64,000 bases of DNA from Rubrivirga marina (GCF_002283365.1 NZ_MQWD01000001.1:435694-499693), one strand, 5' to 3'; shown: positions 1 to 8,959, counted from the stretch's first letter. Translations and numbers: made by a program. The notes: generated by a model from the sequence alone, not told the origin.

Positions 1-357
1 GACGAGTCGATCGCCGTCCACCGCGAGGTGGTCGAGGCCGCCCGCCGGGCCCACGGGCCGGACCACCCGTTCTATGGGCATCCGGTCCTCAGCCTCGGCT
101 CGGCGCTCCAGGCCAGCGGCGACGCGGAGGGCGCAATCCCCGTCCTGAGAGAAGCGCTCCGCGTGTTCGGCGGGCCCGACGCCGACGACCAGGCGGCCCT
201 CGAGGCGCGGTTCTACCTCGGCCGCGCGCTCGTCGAGGCGGGCCAGGCCGCCGAGGGCCGTCGCGTCCTCCGGGCCGCGCTGCCGGGGCTGGCCGAGACG
301 TTCGGCCCCGACAACGTCCGCGTGCGGAGGGCGCGCGAGCTCACGGCCGGCGCCTGA
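1..357 (+). CDS. TPR-type protein, C-terminal fragment
   Basis: The reading frame is open from the first base of the window and stops with TGA at 355-357, so the start lies upstream. The visible 118 codons contain two or three helix-turn-helix units with tetratricopeptide spacing, for example 'LGSALQASGDAEGAIPVL' and 'LGRALVEAGQAAEGRRVL', of the kinesin-light-chain-like type. Such repeats mediate protein-protein contacts. In this group of bacteria they often follow a serine/threonine kinase domain, but no kinase part is in the window, so the overall function is unknown. It is transcribed towards fabG, which converges from the other strand. Confidence 0.75.
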   Translation, partial: DESIAVHREVVEAARRAHGPDHPFYGHPVLSLGSALQASGDAEGAIPVLREALRVFGGPDADDQAALEARFYLGRALVEAGQAAEGRRVLRAALPGLAETFGPDNVRVRRARELTAGA

Positions 358-415
358 ACCAGCCCGCCTCGGGCGCCCTGTGGAGAGGGCCGCCTCCCGA
401 CCGCGCCGGGACCGG

Positions 416-1156
416 CTACATCGCCATCCCGCCGTCGACGCAGATGACCTGGCCCGTCACGTAGGCCGCGGCGTCGGAGAGGAGGAAGAGGACGGCCGCG
501 GCGATGTCGTCGGGCTGGCCAAGGCGTCCGAGCGGGATCTGGCCCATGAGCTTCTCGGCGGCCGGCCCGAGGTCGGCCGTCATGTCGGTCTCGACGTAGC
601 CCGGCGCGATCACGTTGGCGCGGACGCCGCGGCCGGCCAGCTCGCGCGCGAGGCTCTTCGTGAACCCGATGAGCCCGGCCTTCGACGCCGCGTAGTTCGC
701 CTGCCCCGCGTTGCCCATCACGCCGACGACCGACGAGATCGTGACGATGCTCCCGGCGCGCTGCTTCATCATGGGCCGATAGGCCGCCTTCGCCACGTGG
801 AAGGCGCCCGTCAGGTTCGTGTCGATCACGGCCTGCCACGCCTCGGCGTCCATCCGGATCATCAGCCCGTCGCGCGTGATGCCGGCGTTGACGACGAGCC
901 CGTCGATGGCGCCCCATTTGTCGAGGACGGCCTGGACGGCGGCCGCGGCGTCGTCGGCCGACGCCGCGTCGGCCTGGATCCCGAGGGCCTTATCGTCGCC
1001 GAGCTCGGCGACGAGGGCGTCGGCGGTGTCGGACGAGGAGCGGTAGGTGAACGCGACGTTCGCGCCGGCCGCGGCGGCGGCGTCGACGATGGCGCGGCCG
1101 ATGCCGCGCGTGCCGCCGGTGACGAGGACGGTCTTTCCGGAGAGGTCGAGGGTCAT
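416..1156 (-). CDS. fabG: 3-oxoacyl-[ACP] reductase FabG
   Basis: NADPH-dependent reduction of 3-oxoacyl-ACP to 3-hydroxyacyl-ACP, the first reductive step of type II fatty-acid elongation in the cytoplasm. The 246-residue length is normal for the short-chain dehydrogenase family. The Rossmann motif TGGTRGIG is at residues 13-20, and the catalytic Ser (140/141), Tyr154 and Lys158 sit in 'SSVVGVMGNAGQANYAASK'. The usual NNAG motif reads VNAG (88-91). It is the last gene of the minus-strand fatty-acid block, 73 bp after fabD. The acpP and fabF genes that often follow are absent: the next gene is on the opposite strand. Confidence 0.95.
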   Translation of the reverse strand: MTLDLSGKTVLVTGGTRGIGRAIVDAAAAAGANVAFTYRSSSDTADALVAELGDDKALGIQADAASADDAAAAVQAVLDKWGAIDGLVVNAGITRDGLMIRMDAEAWQAVIDTNLTGAFHVAKAAYRPMMKQRAGSIVTISSVVGVMGNAGQANYAASKAGLIGFTKSLARELAGRGVRANVIAPGYVETDMTADLGPAAEKLMGQIPLGRLGQPDDIAAAVLFLLSDAAAYVTGQVICVDGGMAM

Positions 1157-1208
1157 GGATCGAGGTCAGAGGGGCCGGAAAGATCGCACGCGCCCCCGCC
1201 CGCTGCCT

Positions 1209-1228
1209 CCGCCTCGGCGCCGAGGCGG
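1209..1228. repeat. Short GC palindrome (dispersed family)
   Basis: A perfect 20-bp palindrome, CCGCCTCGGC followed by its complement, lies 1 bp past the fabD stop and inside the fabD-fabG gap. It is one of many copies in this window. It has no T-tract, so it is not a standard Rho-independent terminator. Confidence 0.7.
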
Positions 1229-1229
1229 G

Positions 1230-2153
1230 CTAGGCCGTGAGGGCGTCGATCTCGGCGGCCGTGCCGGCCTGCGCCGTCTCCGCGTCGCGCCCGAGCGTCC
1301 GCCGCACGAGCCCCGAGAGCACCTTCCCCGTGCCGACCTCCACGAACCGCGTCGCGCCCTCGGCCTGCATCCGCTCCAGCGACTGCGCCCAGCGGACCGG
1401 CGCCGTGAGTTGATCGAGGAGCCGGAGCCGGATGGCGTCGGGGTCCGTCGTCGGCTCGGCCGTCACGTTGAGCACGACGGGGCACGACGGGACGCGGATC
1501 TCGAGCGCGTCCAGCGTCTCCTTCAACCCGTCGCGGGCGAACTTCATGAGCGGGCTGTGGAACGCGCCCGACACGGGCAGCGGCACGACGCGTCGTGCGC
1601 CGGCCTCCGAAGCCGCGGCGCCTGCCCGCTCGACGGCCGGCGCGTCGCCCGAGATCACGATCTGGCCCGGGTCGTTGTAGTTGGCCGGGACGACCTCGCC
1701 CTCGCCCGCCTCGGTCGCCTCCTGGCAGACCGCTTCTAGAGCCTCCGCGTCCAGTCCGAGAACGGCCGACATCGCGCCGGGCCGGACGTCGCCGGCCTGC
1801 GCCATCAGCTCACCGCGCCGACGAACCGCCTGGAGCCCGTCCGCAAACGACAGGGCGCCGACGGCCGCGAGCGCGCTCCACTCGCCGAGGCTGTGGCCTG
1901 CCGCGAGGTCCGGCTTCACACCGCGCGCGGCGAGGGCCGCGTTGGCCGCGAGGCTGTGCGCGTAGAGCGCCGGCTGTGTGATCTCGGTCGGCTTAAGCAC
2001 CTCGGCGTCGTCCCCGAACATCAGCTCGGTCAGTGAGAAGCCGAGGACGTCATCGGCCTCGTCGAGAATCGCGCGGGCCTCGGGGATCTCGGTGAGGTCG
2101 GCGGCCATCCCGGGCGCCTGTGAGCCCTGGCCGGGGAAGAGGAATGCGAGCAT
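1230..2153 (-). CDS. fabD: Malonyl-CoA:ACP transacylase FabD
   Basis: Transfers malonyl from CoA to acyl carrier protein to supply the two-carbon extender for fatty-acid synthesis. The start is set at ATG 2153 because the protein then begins 'MLAFLFPGQGSQAPGM', the family's usual N-terminus; an in-frame extension to 2216 adds only non-conserved residues. It has 307 residues, normal length. The nucleophile Ser88 is in 'GHSLGEWSA', and the catalytic His is in 'SGAFHSPLM'. It lies between fabH and fabG in the minus-strand block, about 96 bp after the fabH stop. Confidence 0.95.
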   Translation of the reverse strand: MLAFLFPGQGSQAPGMAADLTEIPEARAILDEADDVLGFSLTELMFGDDAEVLKPTEITQPALYAHSLAANAALAARGVKPDLAAGHSLGEWSALAAVGALSFADGLQAVRRRGELMAQAGDVRPGAMSAVLGLDAEALEAVCQEATEAGEGEVVPANYNDPGQIVISGDAPAVERAGAAASEAGARRVVPLPVSGAFHSPLMKFARDGLKETLDALEIRVPSCPVVLNVTAEPTTDPDAIRLRLLDQLTAPVRWAQSLERMQAEGATRFVEVGTGKVLSGLVRRTLGRDAETAQAGTAAEIDALTA

Positions 2154-2249
2154 GTCCGTGATGCGTGATGAGTGAGTCGCGATGGTGGCCCGTGGCGCGG
2201 GGTGCCAGACGAGCACCCGTCACGCACGAACCACACATCAGAGCGCGCG

Positions 2250-3257
2250 TCAGCGCGCGCCGTCGTAGCTCCACTTGAGCCAGGTCGCGCCCCAGGTGAA
2301 GCCGCCGCCGAAGGCCGCCAGCACGAGGTTGTCGCCGGCGCGGAGCTGGTTCTCCCAATCGGCGAGGCAGAGCGGGAGCGTGCCGGCCGTCGTGTTGCCG
2401 TAGCGCGCGATGTTGATCATCACCTTGTCGTCGGTGAGGCCCATCCGGCGGGCCGTCGCGTCGATGATGCGGAGGTTGGCCTGATGCGGCACGAGGTAGC
2501 GGACGTCCTCCGGGCTGAGGTCATTGCGCTCCATGATCTCGGCCGCGGCGTCGGCCATGCCGGTGACGGCGCGCTTGAACACGGCCCGGCCGTCCTGCTG
2601 CGCGTAGTGCATCCGGGCGTCGACGGTCTCGTGCGTCGCCGGGTGGAGCGAGCCGCCGCCGGGCTGGCTCAGCGAGTGGACGCCGGTCCCGTCGGCGTAC
2701 TGGACCGTGTCGAGGACGCCCGTCCCGTCCGTCCTCGGCTCGAGGAGCACGGCGCCGGCGCCGTCGCCGAAAATGACGCACGTCGTCCGGTCGGTGTAGT
2801 CGATGATCCGCGTCATGGCGTCGGCGCCGATGACCAGGACCTTCTGGTGCATCCCGGCCTCGATCATCTTGGCGCCCGTCGTGAGCGCGTAGAGGAAGCC
2901 CGAGCAGGCCGCCGAGATGTCGTAGCCCCACGCGTTCGTGGCGCCCAGCTTGGTCTGGACGAGGCAGGCCGTGGCCGGGAAGACCATGTCCGGCGTGACG
3001 GTCGCCACGAGGATGCAGTCGACCTCGGTAGGCGCGACGCCGGCCTTGGCGAGGCACTCGCGGGCGGCCTCGACGGCCATGTCAGAGGTCGCCTTCGTCG
3101 GGTCCTTGAGGATGCGGCGCTCCTCGATGCCAGTCCGCGTCCGGATCCACTCGTCGTTCGTGTCGACCAGCTTCTCGAGGTCTGCGTTCGTGAGGCGGTC
3201 CGGGGGGAGGTACTTGCCGACCGCGGTGATGGCGGCCGTCGGGGTCGTCTGGGGCAT
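2250..3257 (-). CDS. fabH: 3-oxoacyl-[ACP] synthase III FabH
   Basis: Condenses an acyl-CoA primer with malonyl-ACP to start fatty-acid synthesis. It has 335 residues. The active-site Cys118 is in 'ISAACSGF', the His in 'VPHQANLRI' and the Asn in 'YGNTTAGT', so the Cys-His-Asn triad is complete. It sits directly after plsX with a 15-bp gap, which suggests co-transcription. Branched-primer or acetyl-CoA preference cannot be judged from the sequence alone. Confidence 0.95.
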   Translation of the reverse strand: MPQTTPTAAITAVGKYLPPDRLTNADLEKLVDTNDEWIRTRTGIEERRILKDPTKATSDMAVEAARECLAKAGVAPTEVDCILVATVTPDMVFPATACLVQTKLGATNAWGYDISAACSGFLYALTTGAKMIEAGMHQKVLVIGADAMTRIIDYTDRTTCVIFGDGAGAVLLEPRTDGTGVLDTVQYADGTGVHSLSQPGGGSLHPATHETVDARMHYAQQDGRAVFKRAVTGMADAAAEIMERNDLSPEDVRYLVPHQANLRIIDATARRMGLTDDKVMINIARYGNTTAGTLPLCLADWENQLRAGDNLVLAAFGGGFTWGATWLKWSYDGAR

Positions 3258-3272
3258 CCGTCGGGGTGGGGC

Positions 3273-4304
3273 CTAGGAGGTGGCCTCGGAGGAGTCGTGG
3301 AGCGCGCGGGCGATCCGCGCCGTCAGGTTCTGCTCGACGAGGCCGGCCGTGGAGAGGACCATCTGCTTGCACGCCCGCGCCGACGACCCGCCGTGGCCGA
3401 TCACGACCGTCCCGTCGATCCCGAGCATCGGCACGCCGCCGAAGGCCTGGTAGTCGAACGGCGCCAGCATCCCCTTGAGCACGCCGCCGACGGTCTGGGC
3501 CGAGGGCCCGTCGAGGTCCTGGCGGCCGATCTCGGTCTTGACCATCGCCGGGAGGATCGTGGCGACCGACTCGGCCAGCTTGAGCACGACGTTGCCGACG
3601 AACCCGTCGCAGACGCAGACGTCGGCCCCGTGCTGGAGGATGTCGCGGCCCTCGACGTTGCCGACGAACCGGAGCGCGCCGCGCTCGCCGAGCTCGCGGA
3701 GCGTGTGGTGCGCCTCCTTGACCGTGTCGGTCCCCTTGCCCGGCTCCTCGCCGACGTTGACGAGGCCGACCGACACGTCGTCCTTGCCGAGGAACGCCGC
3801 GCCGAAGACCGCGCCCATCTGGGCGAACTGGACGAGGTGCTCGGGCCGGACCTCGACGTTAGCGCCGACGTCGAGGAGCACGCACGTGCCGGTCGGCGTG
3901 GGGAGGTAGCCGGGGAGCGCGGGGCGGAGGACGCCCGGGAGGCGCCCGAGGCCGAAGAGGGCGGCGGCCATCACGGCGCCCGTGTTGCCGGCGCTGGCGA
4001 ACGCGTCGGCGCGCCCTTGCTTGACGGCCCCGATGCCGAGGTGGATCGACGACTGGGGCTTGGCCTTGAGCGCGACCGTCGGGCTCTCGCCCATTTCGAT
4101 GGCCTGCGGCGCGTCGACTACGCGGAGGTGCTCGCCCTCGGCGCCCCCGATCCGGTCGAGCTCGGCGCGGACCTCGGCCTCGCGGCCGACGAGCAGGACG
4201 GTCAGCCGGTCGCCCGCCTCGGCGATGGCATCGAGCACCCCCTCCACGACGACGCCCGGGGCGTGGTCTCCGCCCATGGCGTCGACGGCGACTCGGACGG
4301 GCAT
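3273..4304 (-). CDS. plsX: Phosphate acyltransferase PlsX
   Basis: Makes acyl-phosphate from acyl-ACP, the donor for PlsY in phosphatidic-acid synthesis; acts at the inner face of the membrane. ATG 4304 gives the family N-terminus 'MPVRVAVDAMGGDHAPG' and 343 residues, the usual length. An in-frame extension to 4367 is proline/arginine-rich and not conserved. Other recognisable family segments are 'ASAGNTGAVMA' and 'CDGFVGNVVLK'. It follows rpmF and precedes fabH in the conserved DUF177-rpmF-plsX-fabH order. Confidence 0.95.
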   Translation of the reverse strand: MPVRVAVDAMGGDHAPGVVVEGVLDAIAEAGDRLTVLLVGREAEVRAELDRIGGAEGEHLRVVDAPQAIEMGESPTVALKAKPQSSIHLGIGAVKQGRADAFASAGNTGAVMAAALFGLGRLPGVLRPALPGYLPTPTGTCVLLDVGANVEVRPEHLVQFAQMGAVFGAAFLGKDDVSVGLVNVGEEPGKGTDTVKEAHHTLRELGERGALRFVGNVEGRDILQHGADVCVCDGFVGNVVLKLAESVATILPAMVKTEIGRQDLDGPSAQTVGGVLKGMLAPFDYQAFGGVPMLGIDGTVVIGHGGSSARACKQMVLSTAGLVEQNLTARIARALHDSSEATS

Positions 4305-4463
4305 GGGCGGGCGGGGCGGAGGAGTGGCGGGGCGGGGAGGGGCACCCGAAGATACCCGCCCCATCAACGGACGACGCCCGCGCGGGCTCCCGGGAGCTCG
4401 CGCGGGCGCGGTACAAATCTGTGCGAACCGGCGGGCGACGGCGGTGCCGCCCTGGCGAGAGCG

Positions 4464-4655
4464 CTAGTAGAGCTCGCCCTCGACCTCGATCACGGCCCGG
4501 CCTCGGTAGTGCCCACACGTCGGGCAGGCCCGGTGCATCAGCTTGGCGTGGCTGCAGTTGGGGCACTCCTGCGTCGTCGGCACGCTCTTCACCTTGTACT
4601 GGGAGCGGCGCTTAGCGGTACGGGCCTTCGAGTGGCGGCGCTTCGGGTTGGCCAT
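4464..4655 (-). CDS. rpmF: 50S ribosomal protein L32
   Basis: Small zinc-ribbon protein of the large ribosomal subunit, 63 residues. It opens 'MANPKRRHSKARTAKRR' and carries a CxxC...CxxC zinc site (C31, C34, C44, C47), so this is the zinc-binding form. It lies between the DUF177 gene (33 bp upstream) and plsX, the widespread arrangement that couples ribosome and lipid synthesis. Confidence 0.97.
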   Translation of the reverse strand: MANPKRRHSKARTAKRRSQYKVKSVPTTQECPNCSHAKLMHRACPTCGHYRGRAVIEVEGELY

Positions 4656-4688
4656 GGGAGTCGGGGGAGGGTCGCCCGGAGGCGGGGG

Positions 4689-5204
4689 TCAATCGGAGGA
4701 ATCGGAGTCGCCCTCGGCGTCGCCGGAGCGGAGGGCCTGGAGGGCGGCCCAGCGGTCGTCGGCCAGGCCGTCGTCCGAGGACTCGCCGAACGCGGTCGGG
4801 ATCTCGGCGGCGCGGGCGGCCGGGCTCACGCGGCGCAGCGGGAGCGCCAGCAAGAGCGTGTCGTGGACCGAGGCGGTGAGGTCGATGTCGAGCGAGTCGT
4901 CGGCGAGCGGCTGGATGTCGTCGTCGGGCTCGTCCTCGGACGGCGGCGGGGCGTCGGCCGTGAAGAGCACGGCGTGGTCGCCCTCGACGGGCTCGTCGTA
5001 CATGTCGAGCGTCCGGTCGCACTCGAGGCGGGCCGTGGCTCGCGCCGTGTAGGCGGCGAGCACGCGGCGCTCGGCCACGTCCAGCCGGAGGTCCACCTCG
5101 ACGCCGGAGAACGTCTCCGGGTCGAGGCCGAGGTCGTCGGCCGACGGACGGTGGGTCTCCTGGTGGAGACCGTCGGGGAGGTGGGCGATGCGGACCCGGA
5201 ACAC
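4689..5204 (-). CDS. DUF177/YceD-family protein
   Basis: Belongs by position and sequence to the DUF177 (YceD) family encoded directly upstream of rpmF in most bacteria; the family is linked to 23S rRNA accumulation and ribosome assembly. Visible family features are 'VFRVRIAHLPDGLH' near the start, a two-strand segment with 'ATARLECDRTLDMYDEPV', a very acidic middle and a conserved-looking leucine-rich 'TLLLALPLR'. The start is uncertain. GTG 5204 gives 171 residues, the usual family size; the frame stays open to 5516 but that extension is basic and unlike the family. The family's Cys pair is reduced to one Cys, so zinc binding is unlikely. Confidence 0.8.
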   Translation of the reverse strand: MFRVRIAHLPDGLHQETHRPSADDLGLDPETFSGVEVDLRLDVAERRVLAAYTARATARLECDRTLDMYDEPVEGDHAVLFTADAPPPSEDEPDDDIQPLADDSLDIDLTASVHDTLLLALPLRRVSPAARAAEIPTAFGESSDDGLADDRWAALQALRSGDAEGDSDSSD

Positions 5205-5550
5205 GGTGTCTCGAGCGTCGGTCGTCAAGGAACGCGGGCGGAACGTCTGCCCGGCGGGGGCATGGAGCCCCGGGAGCCCGTGAAGGTAGACCGTCACGCC
5301 AGCCGCGTACAAGGGCCTCACGGGATGTTCGAGGAAGCCCCACCGGCCATCCATCGACTGCCTGAGGCCTCCCAGCAGGGGCCGCGCCGTCCTTACAGGC
5401 TCCCTCCGAGGGTGGCGCGCGCACGCGTTTCTCTCGTGCGCGGGCGGGCGGGCACGGCCCGCCTCACCCCCTGGGGCTCTCCGAGCGAACGGGCATAGGG
5501 GGTCTTCCGAGCCCACCTCTTCCGATACTCGAGCTCCTCCGTTGGCAACG

Positions 5551-5861
5551 TGTGGACAACCGGGTTACGAAATCTGGACCACGGCGCAGGAGGCTGATAA
5601 TCTCGGGGTCATCTGACGACTTTCGACTCTACCTACCCGCCCTATCTCCCTGTGCGGCAGGGATGCGGCCTCTTATCTAGAGCGTGGATGGCTGGTGGAC
5701 AACCTGCGGGGAGAATCCACGATCGCAGCGCGTATTCGGCGGTGACTCCGCTCGAACATGTGGACAACTCGGTGGGCAGCGCGGCGGGACCCCTTCTTTT
5801 TGTCCCGGGGCTCCCGATATTCCGGCCCCCCTCACCCCCTCTCCTCGCCCGCTCTCGCTCC
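5551..5861. other. Probable chromosomal replication origin (oriC) region
   Basis: Non-coding stretch between the divergent DUF177 gene and dnaA. It holds two exact TGTGGACAA sites (5551-5559 and 5759-5767) and one 8/9 match GGTGGACAA (5694-5702), all in the same orientation. This is the complement of TTGTCCACA, a known GC-rich variant of the DnaA box. Less GC-rich patches lie between them, around 5592-5630 and 5672-5682. Location next to dnaA-dnaN supports an origin. The duplex-unwinding element cannot be fixed by eye. Bases 5205-5550 contain no convincing gene. Confidence 0.6.
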
Positions 5862-7421
5862 ATGGACCGCTCGCGCGACGACGTCTGGAACGAGTGCCTC
5901 GGGATCATCCGGGACAACATCAGCCGCCAGAGCTTTCGGACGTGGTTCGAGCCGCTCCGGGCGGTCGGACTCGAGGAGGAGGACGGCGCGCTCAAGCTGA
6001 CGGTCCAGCTCCCGAGCCGGTTCTACTACGAGTGGCTCGAGGAGCACTACTTCGCGCTCCTCCGCAAGACGATCACGAAGGTCCTCGGGCCGGGCGGCCG
6101 GCTCTACTACGACATCGTGATCGAGCGCGACGAGCCGGCCGCGGGCGGGCGGCGTGGCTCGTCGATGGAGCTCCCGGCGCGCCAACCCGCCAACGTCCCG
6201 CCGGCCGAGCGGATGCCGAAGGTGGAGCTCCCCGACGGCGTGACGCCGCCGCGTACGTCGACCGACGTTCCGTCCGACGCCGGCCGCGCCGTCGACCCCA
6301 CGCGCGGGTACGACGGGGGCGCCTCGGCACCGAGGCGGGCACCCTCGGCCCACCCGTTCGCGTTCCCGGGCGTCAAGCCCATCGAGGTCGACCCGCACCT
6401 CAACCGGTCGTACACGTTCGAGCGGTTCATCGAGGGCGACTGCAACCGGCTCGCGCGCTCGGCGAGCTGGGCCATCGCGCAGGACCCGGGCGGGACGTCG
6501 TTCAACCCGTTCCTGATCTACGGCGGGGTCGGGCTGGGGAAGACGCACCTGATCCAGGCCATCGGCAACTACGCGCTCGCGAACAACCACGCCAAGACGG
6601 TCCGCTACGTCTCGTCGGAGATGTTCACGGCCGAGTTCGTCCAGTCGATCCAGTCGAACCGGATCGCCGAGTTCAGCCAGTTCTACCGCGGCGTCGACAT
6701 CCTGATCATCGACGACGTCCAGTTTTTCGGGGGCAAGGAGAAGACGCAGGAGGAGTTCTTCCACATCTTCAACGAGCTCCACCAGCAGGGGAAGCAGCTC
6801 GTCCTCTCGGCCGACCGGCCGCCGAAGGACATCGTCGGGATCGAGGAGCGGCTCCTCTCGCGGTTCCAGTGGGGCCTCGCCGCCGACGTCCAGCCGCCCG
6901 ACTTCGAGACGCGCGTGGCGATCCTCAACCGCCGCGCCAAGGACGACGGGACGAAGGTCAAGCCGGACGTGATCGAGTACATCGCGACGCACGTCAAGAG
7001 CAACATCCGTGAGCTGGAGGGGGCGCTCATCCGGCTCCAGGCCCACGCCGCGCTGACGAGCCGCGAGATCGACCAGGACCTCGCGCGGGAGGTGCTCAAG
7101 GACCTCATCAAGGAGTCCCGCCCGGTGCTCACGATCGAGGCCATCCAGTCGGTCGTCTGCGACTACCTCGGGATCCCCGAGGACCTCGTCCGGGCGCGGA
7201 CGCGAAAGCGGGAGGTCGTGCAGGCCCGGCAGGTCGCCATGTACTTCTCGAAGGAGATCACGAACCACTCGCTCAAGACGATCGGGCTCCACTTCGGCGG
7301 GCGCGACCACTCGACGGTGATCCACGCCGTGCGGAGCGTCGAGGACCAGGTCGACACGGACCCGAGCTTCCGCGAGATGGTGGGCAACGTGCAGAAGAAG
7401 CTGGAGATGCACCAGCGGTAG
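5862..7421 (+). CDS. dnaA: Chromosomal replication initiator DnaA
   Basis: ATP-dependent initiator that binds DnaA boxes and opens the origin. ATG 5862 gives 'MDRSRDDVWNECLGII', matching domain I (helicase-loading domain, residues 1-90); the open frame upstream to 5652 has no family similarity. It has 519 residues. A long proline/glycine-rich domain II spans about 95-175. Walker A 'GGVGLGKTH' is near residue 221, Walker B 'ILIIDDVQFF' near 280, and the domain IV DNA-binding signature 'GRDHSTVIHA' near 480. Domain II contains a copy of the dispersed GC palindrome (6321-6340). dnaN follows after 343 bp. Confidence 0.97.
   Translation: MDRSRDDVWNECLGIIRDNISRQSFRTWFEPLRAVGLEEEDGALKLTVQLPSRFYYEWLEEHYFALLRKTITKVLGPGGRLYYDIVIERDEPAAGGRRGSSMELPARQPANVPPAERMPKVELPDGVTPPRTSTDVPSDAGRAVDPTRGYDGGASAPRRAPSAHPFAFPGVKPIEVDPHLNRSYTFERFIEGDCNRLARSASWAIAQDPGGTSFNPFLIYGGVGLGKTHLIQAIGNYALANNHAKTVRYVSSEMFTAEFVQSIQSNRIAEFSQFYRGVDILIIDDVQFFGGKEKTQEEFFHIFNELHQQGKQLVLSADRPPKDIVGIEERLLSRFQWGLAADVQPPDFETRVAILNRRAKDDGTKVKPDVIEYIATHVKSNIRELEGALIRLQAHAALTSREIDQDLAREVLKDLIKESRPVLTIEAIQSVVCDYLGIPEDLVRARTRKREVVQARQVAMYFSKEITNHSLKTIGLHFGGRDHSTVIHAVRSVEDQVDTDPSFREMVGNVQKKLEMHQR
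6321..6340. repeat. Dispersed GC palindrome inside dnaA
   Basis: GCCTCGGCACCGAGGCGGGC is a copy of the otherwise intergenic palindrome, here in frame inside dnaA. It encodes about residues 154-160 (ASAPRRA), in the flexible linker between domains I and III where extra residues are tolerated. Confidence 0.65.
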
Positions 7422-7764
7422 GCGGCGGCATCGCCGGGACTGGGGCCACGGCGGGGCCGGCGATGGCCTCCTCAGGTGGGCCCGCCTCGGCGCCGTGCTC
7501 GCCAGAGGTCCTTCGGCGGCGCCGCTCCGGGGCTCCGCTCTGGACGACACGTGGAGAGGCCGAGGCGACACCGGGAGCCGTTGTCTCTGGCCTCCTCTGC
7601 CTCGGCGTCGAGGCGGGTGGAGTCGGCGATCGGAGTCCGTCGACGGCGGTCGCCGAGGCCTCCGGTTTTCATCCGCCAGCGGGACCGTGGGAGGGGGCCG
7701 GCGAGTACCTTCCTTGACCAGCAGATGCCTCAGGCCGATACCGCGGCCGCACCCCGCCGACACC
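7422..7764. other. dnaA-dnaN intergenic region
   Basis: 343 bp without a supported gene. A partial copy of the GC palindrome family is near 7481-7496 and a fuller one (TGCCTCGGCGTCGAGGCGGG) at 7598-7617. The dnaN frame is open through part of it, but the translation is low-complexity and unlike DnaN. A dnaN promoter is expected here; none could be identified with confidence. Confidence 0.5.
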
Positions 7765-8895
7765 ATGAAGTTCACCGCCTCCAGCGCCGACCTCCAGCGG
7801 GCGCTCACGACCGTCAACGGGGCCGTCCCGTCCAAGAGCACGCTGCCCATCCTCGAGTGCGTCCTGTTCGAGCGCGAGGAGGACACGCTGAAGATCGCGG
7901 CGACGGACCTCGAGATCTCGATCGTCCAGCGGCTCAAGGTCTCGTTCGAGCAGAACGGGACGGACGCCAAGCAGCGGATCGCGGTCCCGGCCAAGCGGCT
8001 CCTCGACACGCTCCGCGCGCTCCCCGAGCTCTCGGTCACGGTCACGACCGACGCCGACTTCAACGTCGAGCTGACGACCGACCAGGGCCGCTACAAGATG
8101 GTCGGCTACGACGGCGGCGACTACCCGGCGCTCCCGGCCCTCGACGGCGCGCAGGCCATCACGGCCGCCGGGCCGCTCGTCAAGCGGGCCATCGAGAAGA
8201 CGGGGTTCGCGGCCTCCAAGGACGCCCTCCGGCCGGCCATGATGGGCGTCCTGTTCCAGGTCCGCCCCGAGAAGTCGACGATCGTGGCGACCGACGGACA
8301 CCGCCTCGTCAAGCTCGTCTCCGACGGGATCACGGCCGAGGAGCCGGTCGACGTGATCGTGCCCGAGAAGGCGCTCTCGCTCGCCGGCAAGGCCGCCGGC
8401 GACGGCGAGTGCACCATCCGCATCGCGAGCGGCTACGTCGGGTTCGACTTCGGGGACACGCAGGTGATCGGGCGGCTCATTGAGGAGCAGTACCCGAACT
8501 ACGAGGCCGTCATCCCGGTCGAGAACGAGAAGCGGCTGACGGTCGGGCGCGACGCCATGCTGGCCGCCGTCCGCCGCGTGGCGCTCTACTCGTCGTCGAT
8601 GACGCACCAGATCCGGCTCGCGCTCGAGAGCGACCAGCTGGCGATCTCGGCCGAGGACATCGAGCGGGCGAGCGAGGCCAAGGAGCGCGTCCTCTGCGAC
8701 TACGACGCGGACCCGATGGAGATCGGGTTCAACTCGCAGTACCTCCAGGAGGTGCTGTCGAACGTGGACGGCGAGGACGTCGTCTTCGAGTTCTCGTCGC
8801 CCAACCGGGCCGGCGTCGTCTCGCCCGCCGAGGGCGCCGACGGCGAGGAGCTCCTGATGCTCATCATGCCGGTCATGCTCAACACGTACGCCTAG
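7765..8895 (+). CDS. dnaN: DNA polymerase III beta subunit (sliding clamp)
   Basis: Ring-shaped processivity clamp for the replicative polymerase. ATG 7765 gives the typical N-terminus 'MKFTASSADLQRALTTVNG' and 376 residues, the normal length for three clamp domains. Family segments include 'KSTLPILECVLF', 'VATDGHRLVK' and the C-terminal 'LLMLIMPVML'. The frame is open further upstream to 7495, but that part is not conserved. The gene is followed by a clear terminator. No recF or gyrB follows, unlike many dnaA-dnaN clusters. Confidence 0.97.
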   Translation: MKFTASSADLQRALTTVNGAVPSKSTLPILECVLFEREEDTLKIAATDLEISIVQRLKVSFEQNGTDAKQRIAVPAKRLLDTLRALPELSVTVTTDADFNVELTTDQGRYKMVGYDGGDYPALPALDGAQAITAAGPLVKRAIEKTGFAASKDALRPAMMGVLFQVRPEKSTIVATDGHRLVKLVSDGITAEEPVDVIVPEKALSLAGKAAGDGECTIRIASGYVGFDFGDTQVIGRLIEEQYPNYEAVIPVENEKRLTVGRDAMLAAVRRVALYSSSMTHQIRLALESDQLAISAEDIERASEAKERVLCDYDADPMEIGFNSQYLQEVLSNVDGEDVVFEFSSPNRAGVVSPAEGADGEELLMLIMPVMLNTYA

Positions 8896-8925
8896 GGCGT
8901 CGGACGTAGAGCGTAGGATCTTGGA

Positions 8926-8959
8926 CGCCCCGGTCGCGAGTCGGCCGGGGCGCTCTTTT
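8926..8959 (+). terminator. Rho-independent terminator after dnaN
   Basis: Arms CGCCCCGG (8926-8933) and CCGGGGCG (8945-8952) enclose an 11-nt loop and are followed by CTCTTTT. It lies 30 bp past the dnaN stop. Confidence 0.75.

Noticed and set aside
2172-5498. Long plus-strand open frame (about 1100 codons) opposite the fab block
   Set aside because: It is the antisense of fabH, plsX, rpmF and DUF177. High-GC codon bias leaves antisense frames open; the translation is Arg/Ala/Gly/Asp-rich and matches no domain.
5652-5861. Longer N-terminus for DnaA starting at 5652
   Set aside because: The extra 70 residues are not conserved and cover the DnaA-box-like sites. ATG 5862 gives the normal domain I.
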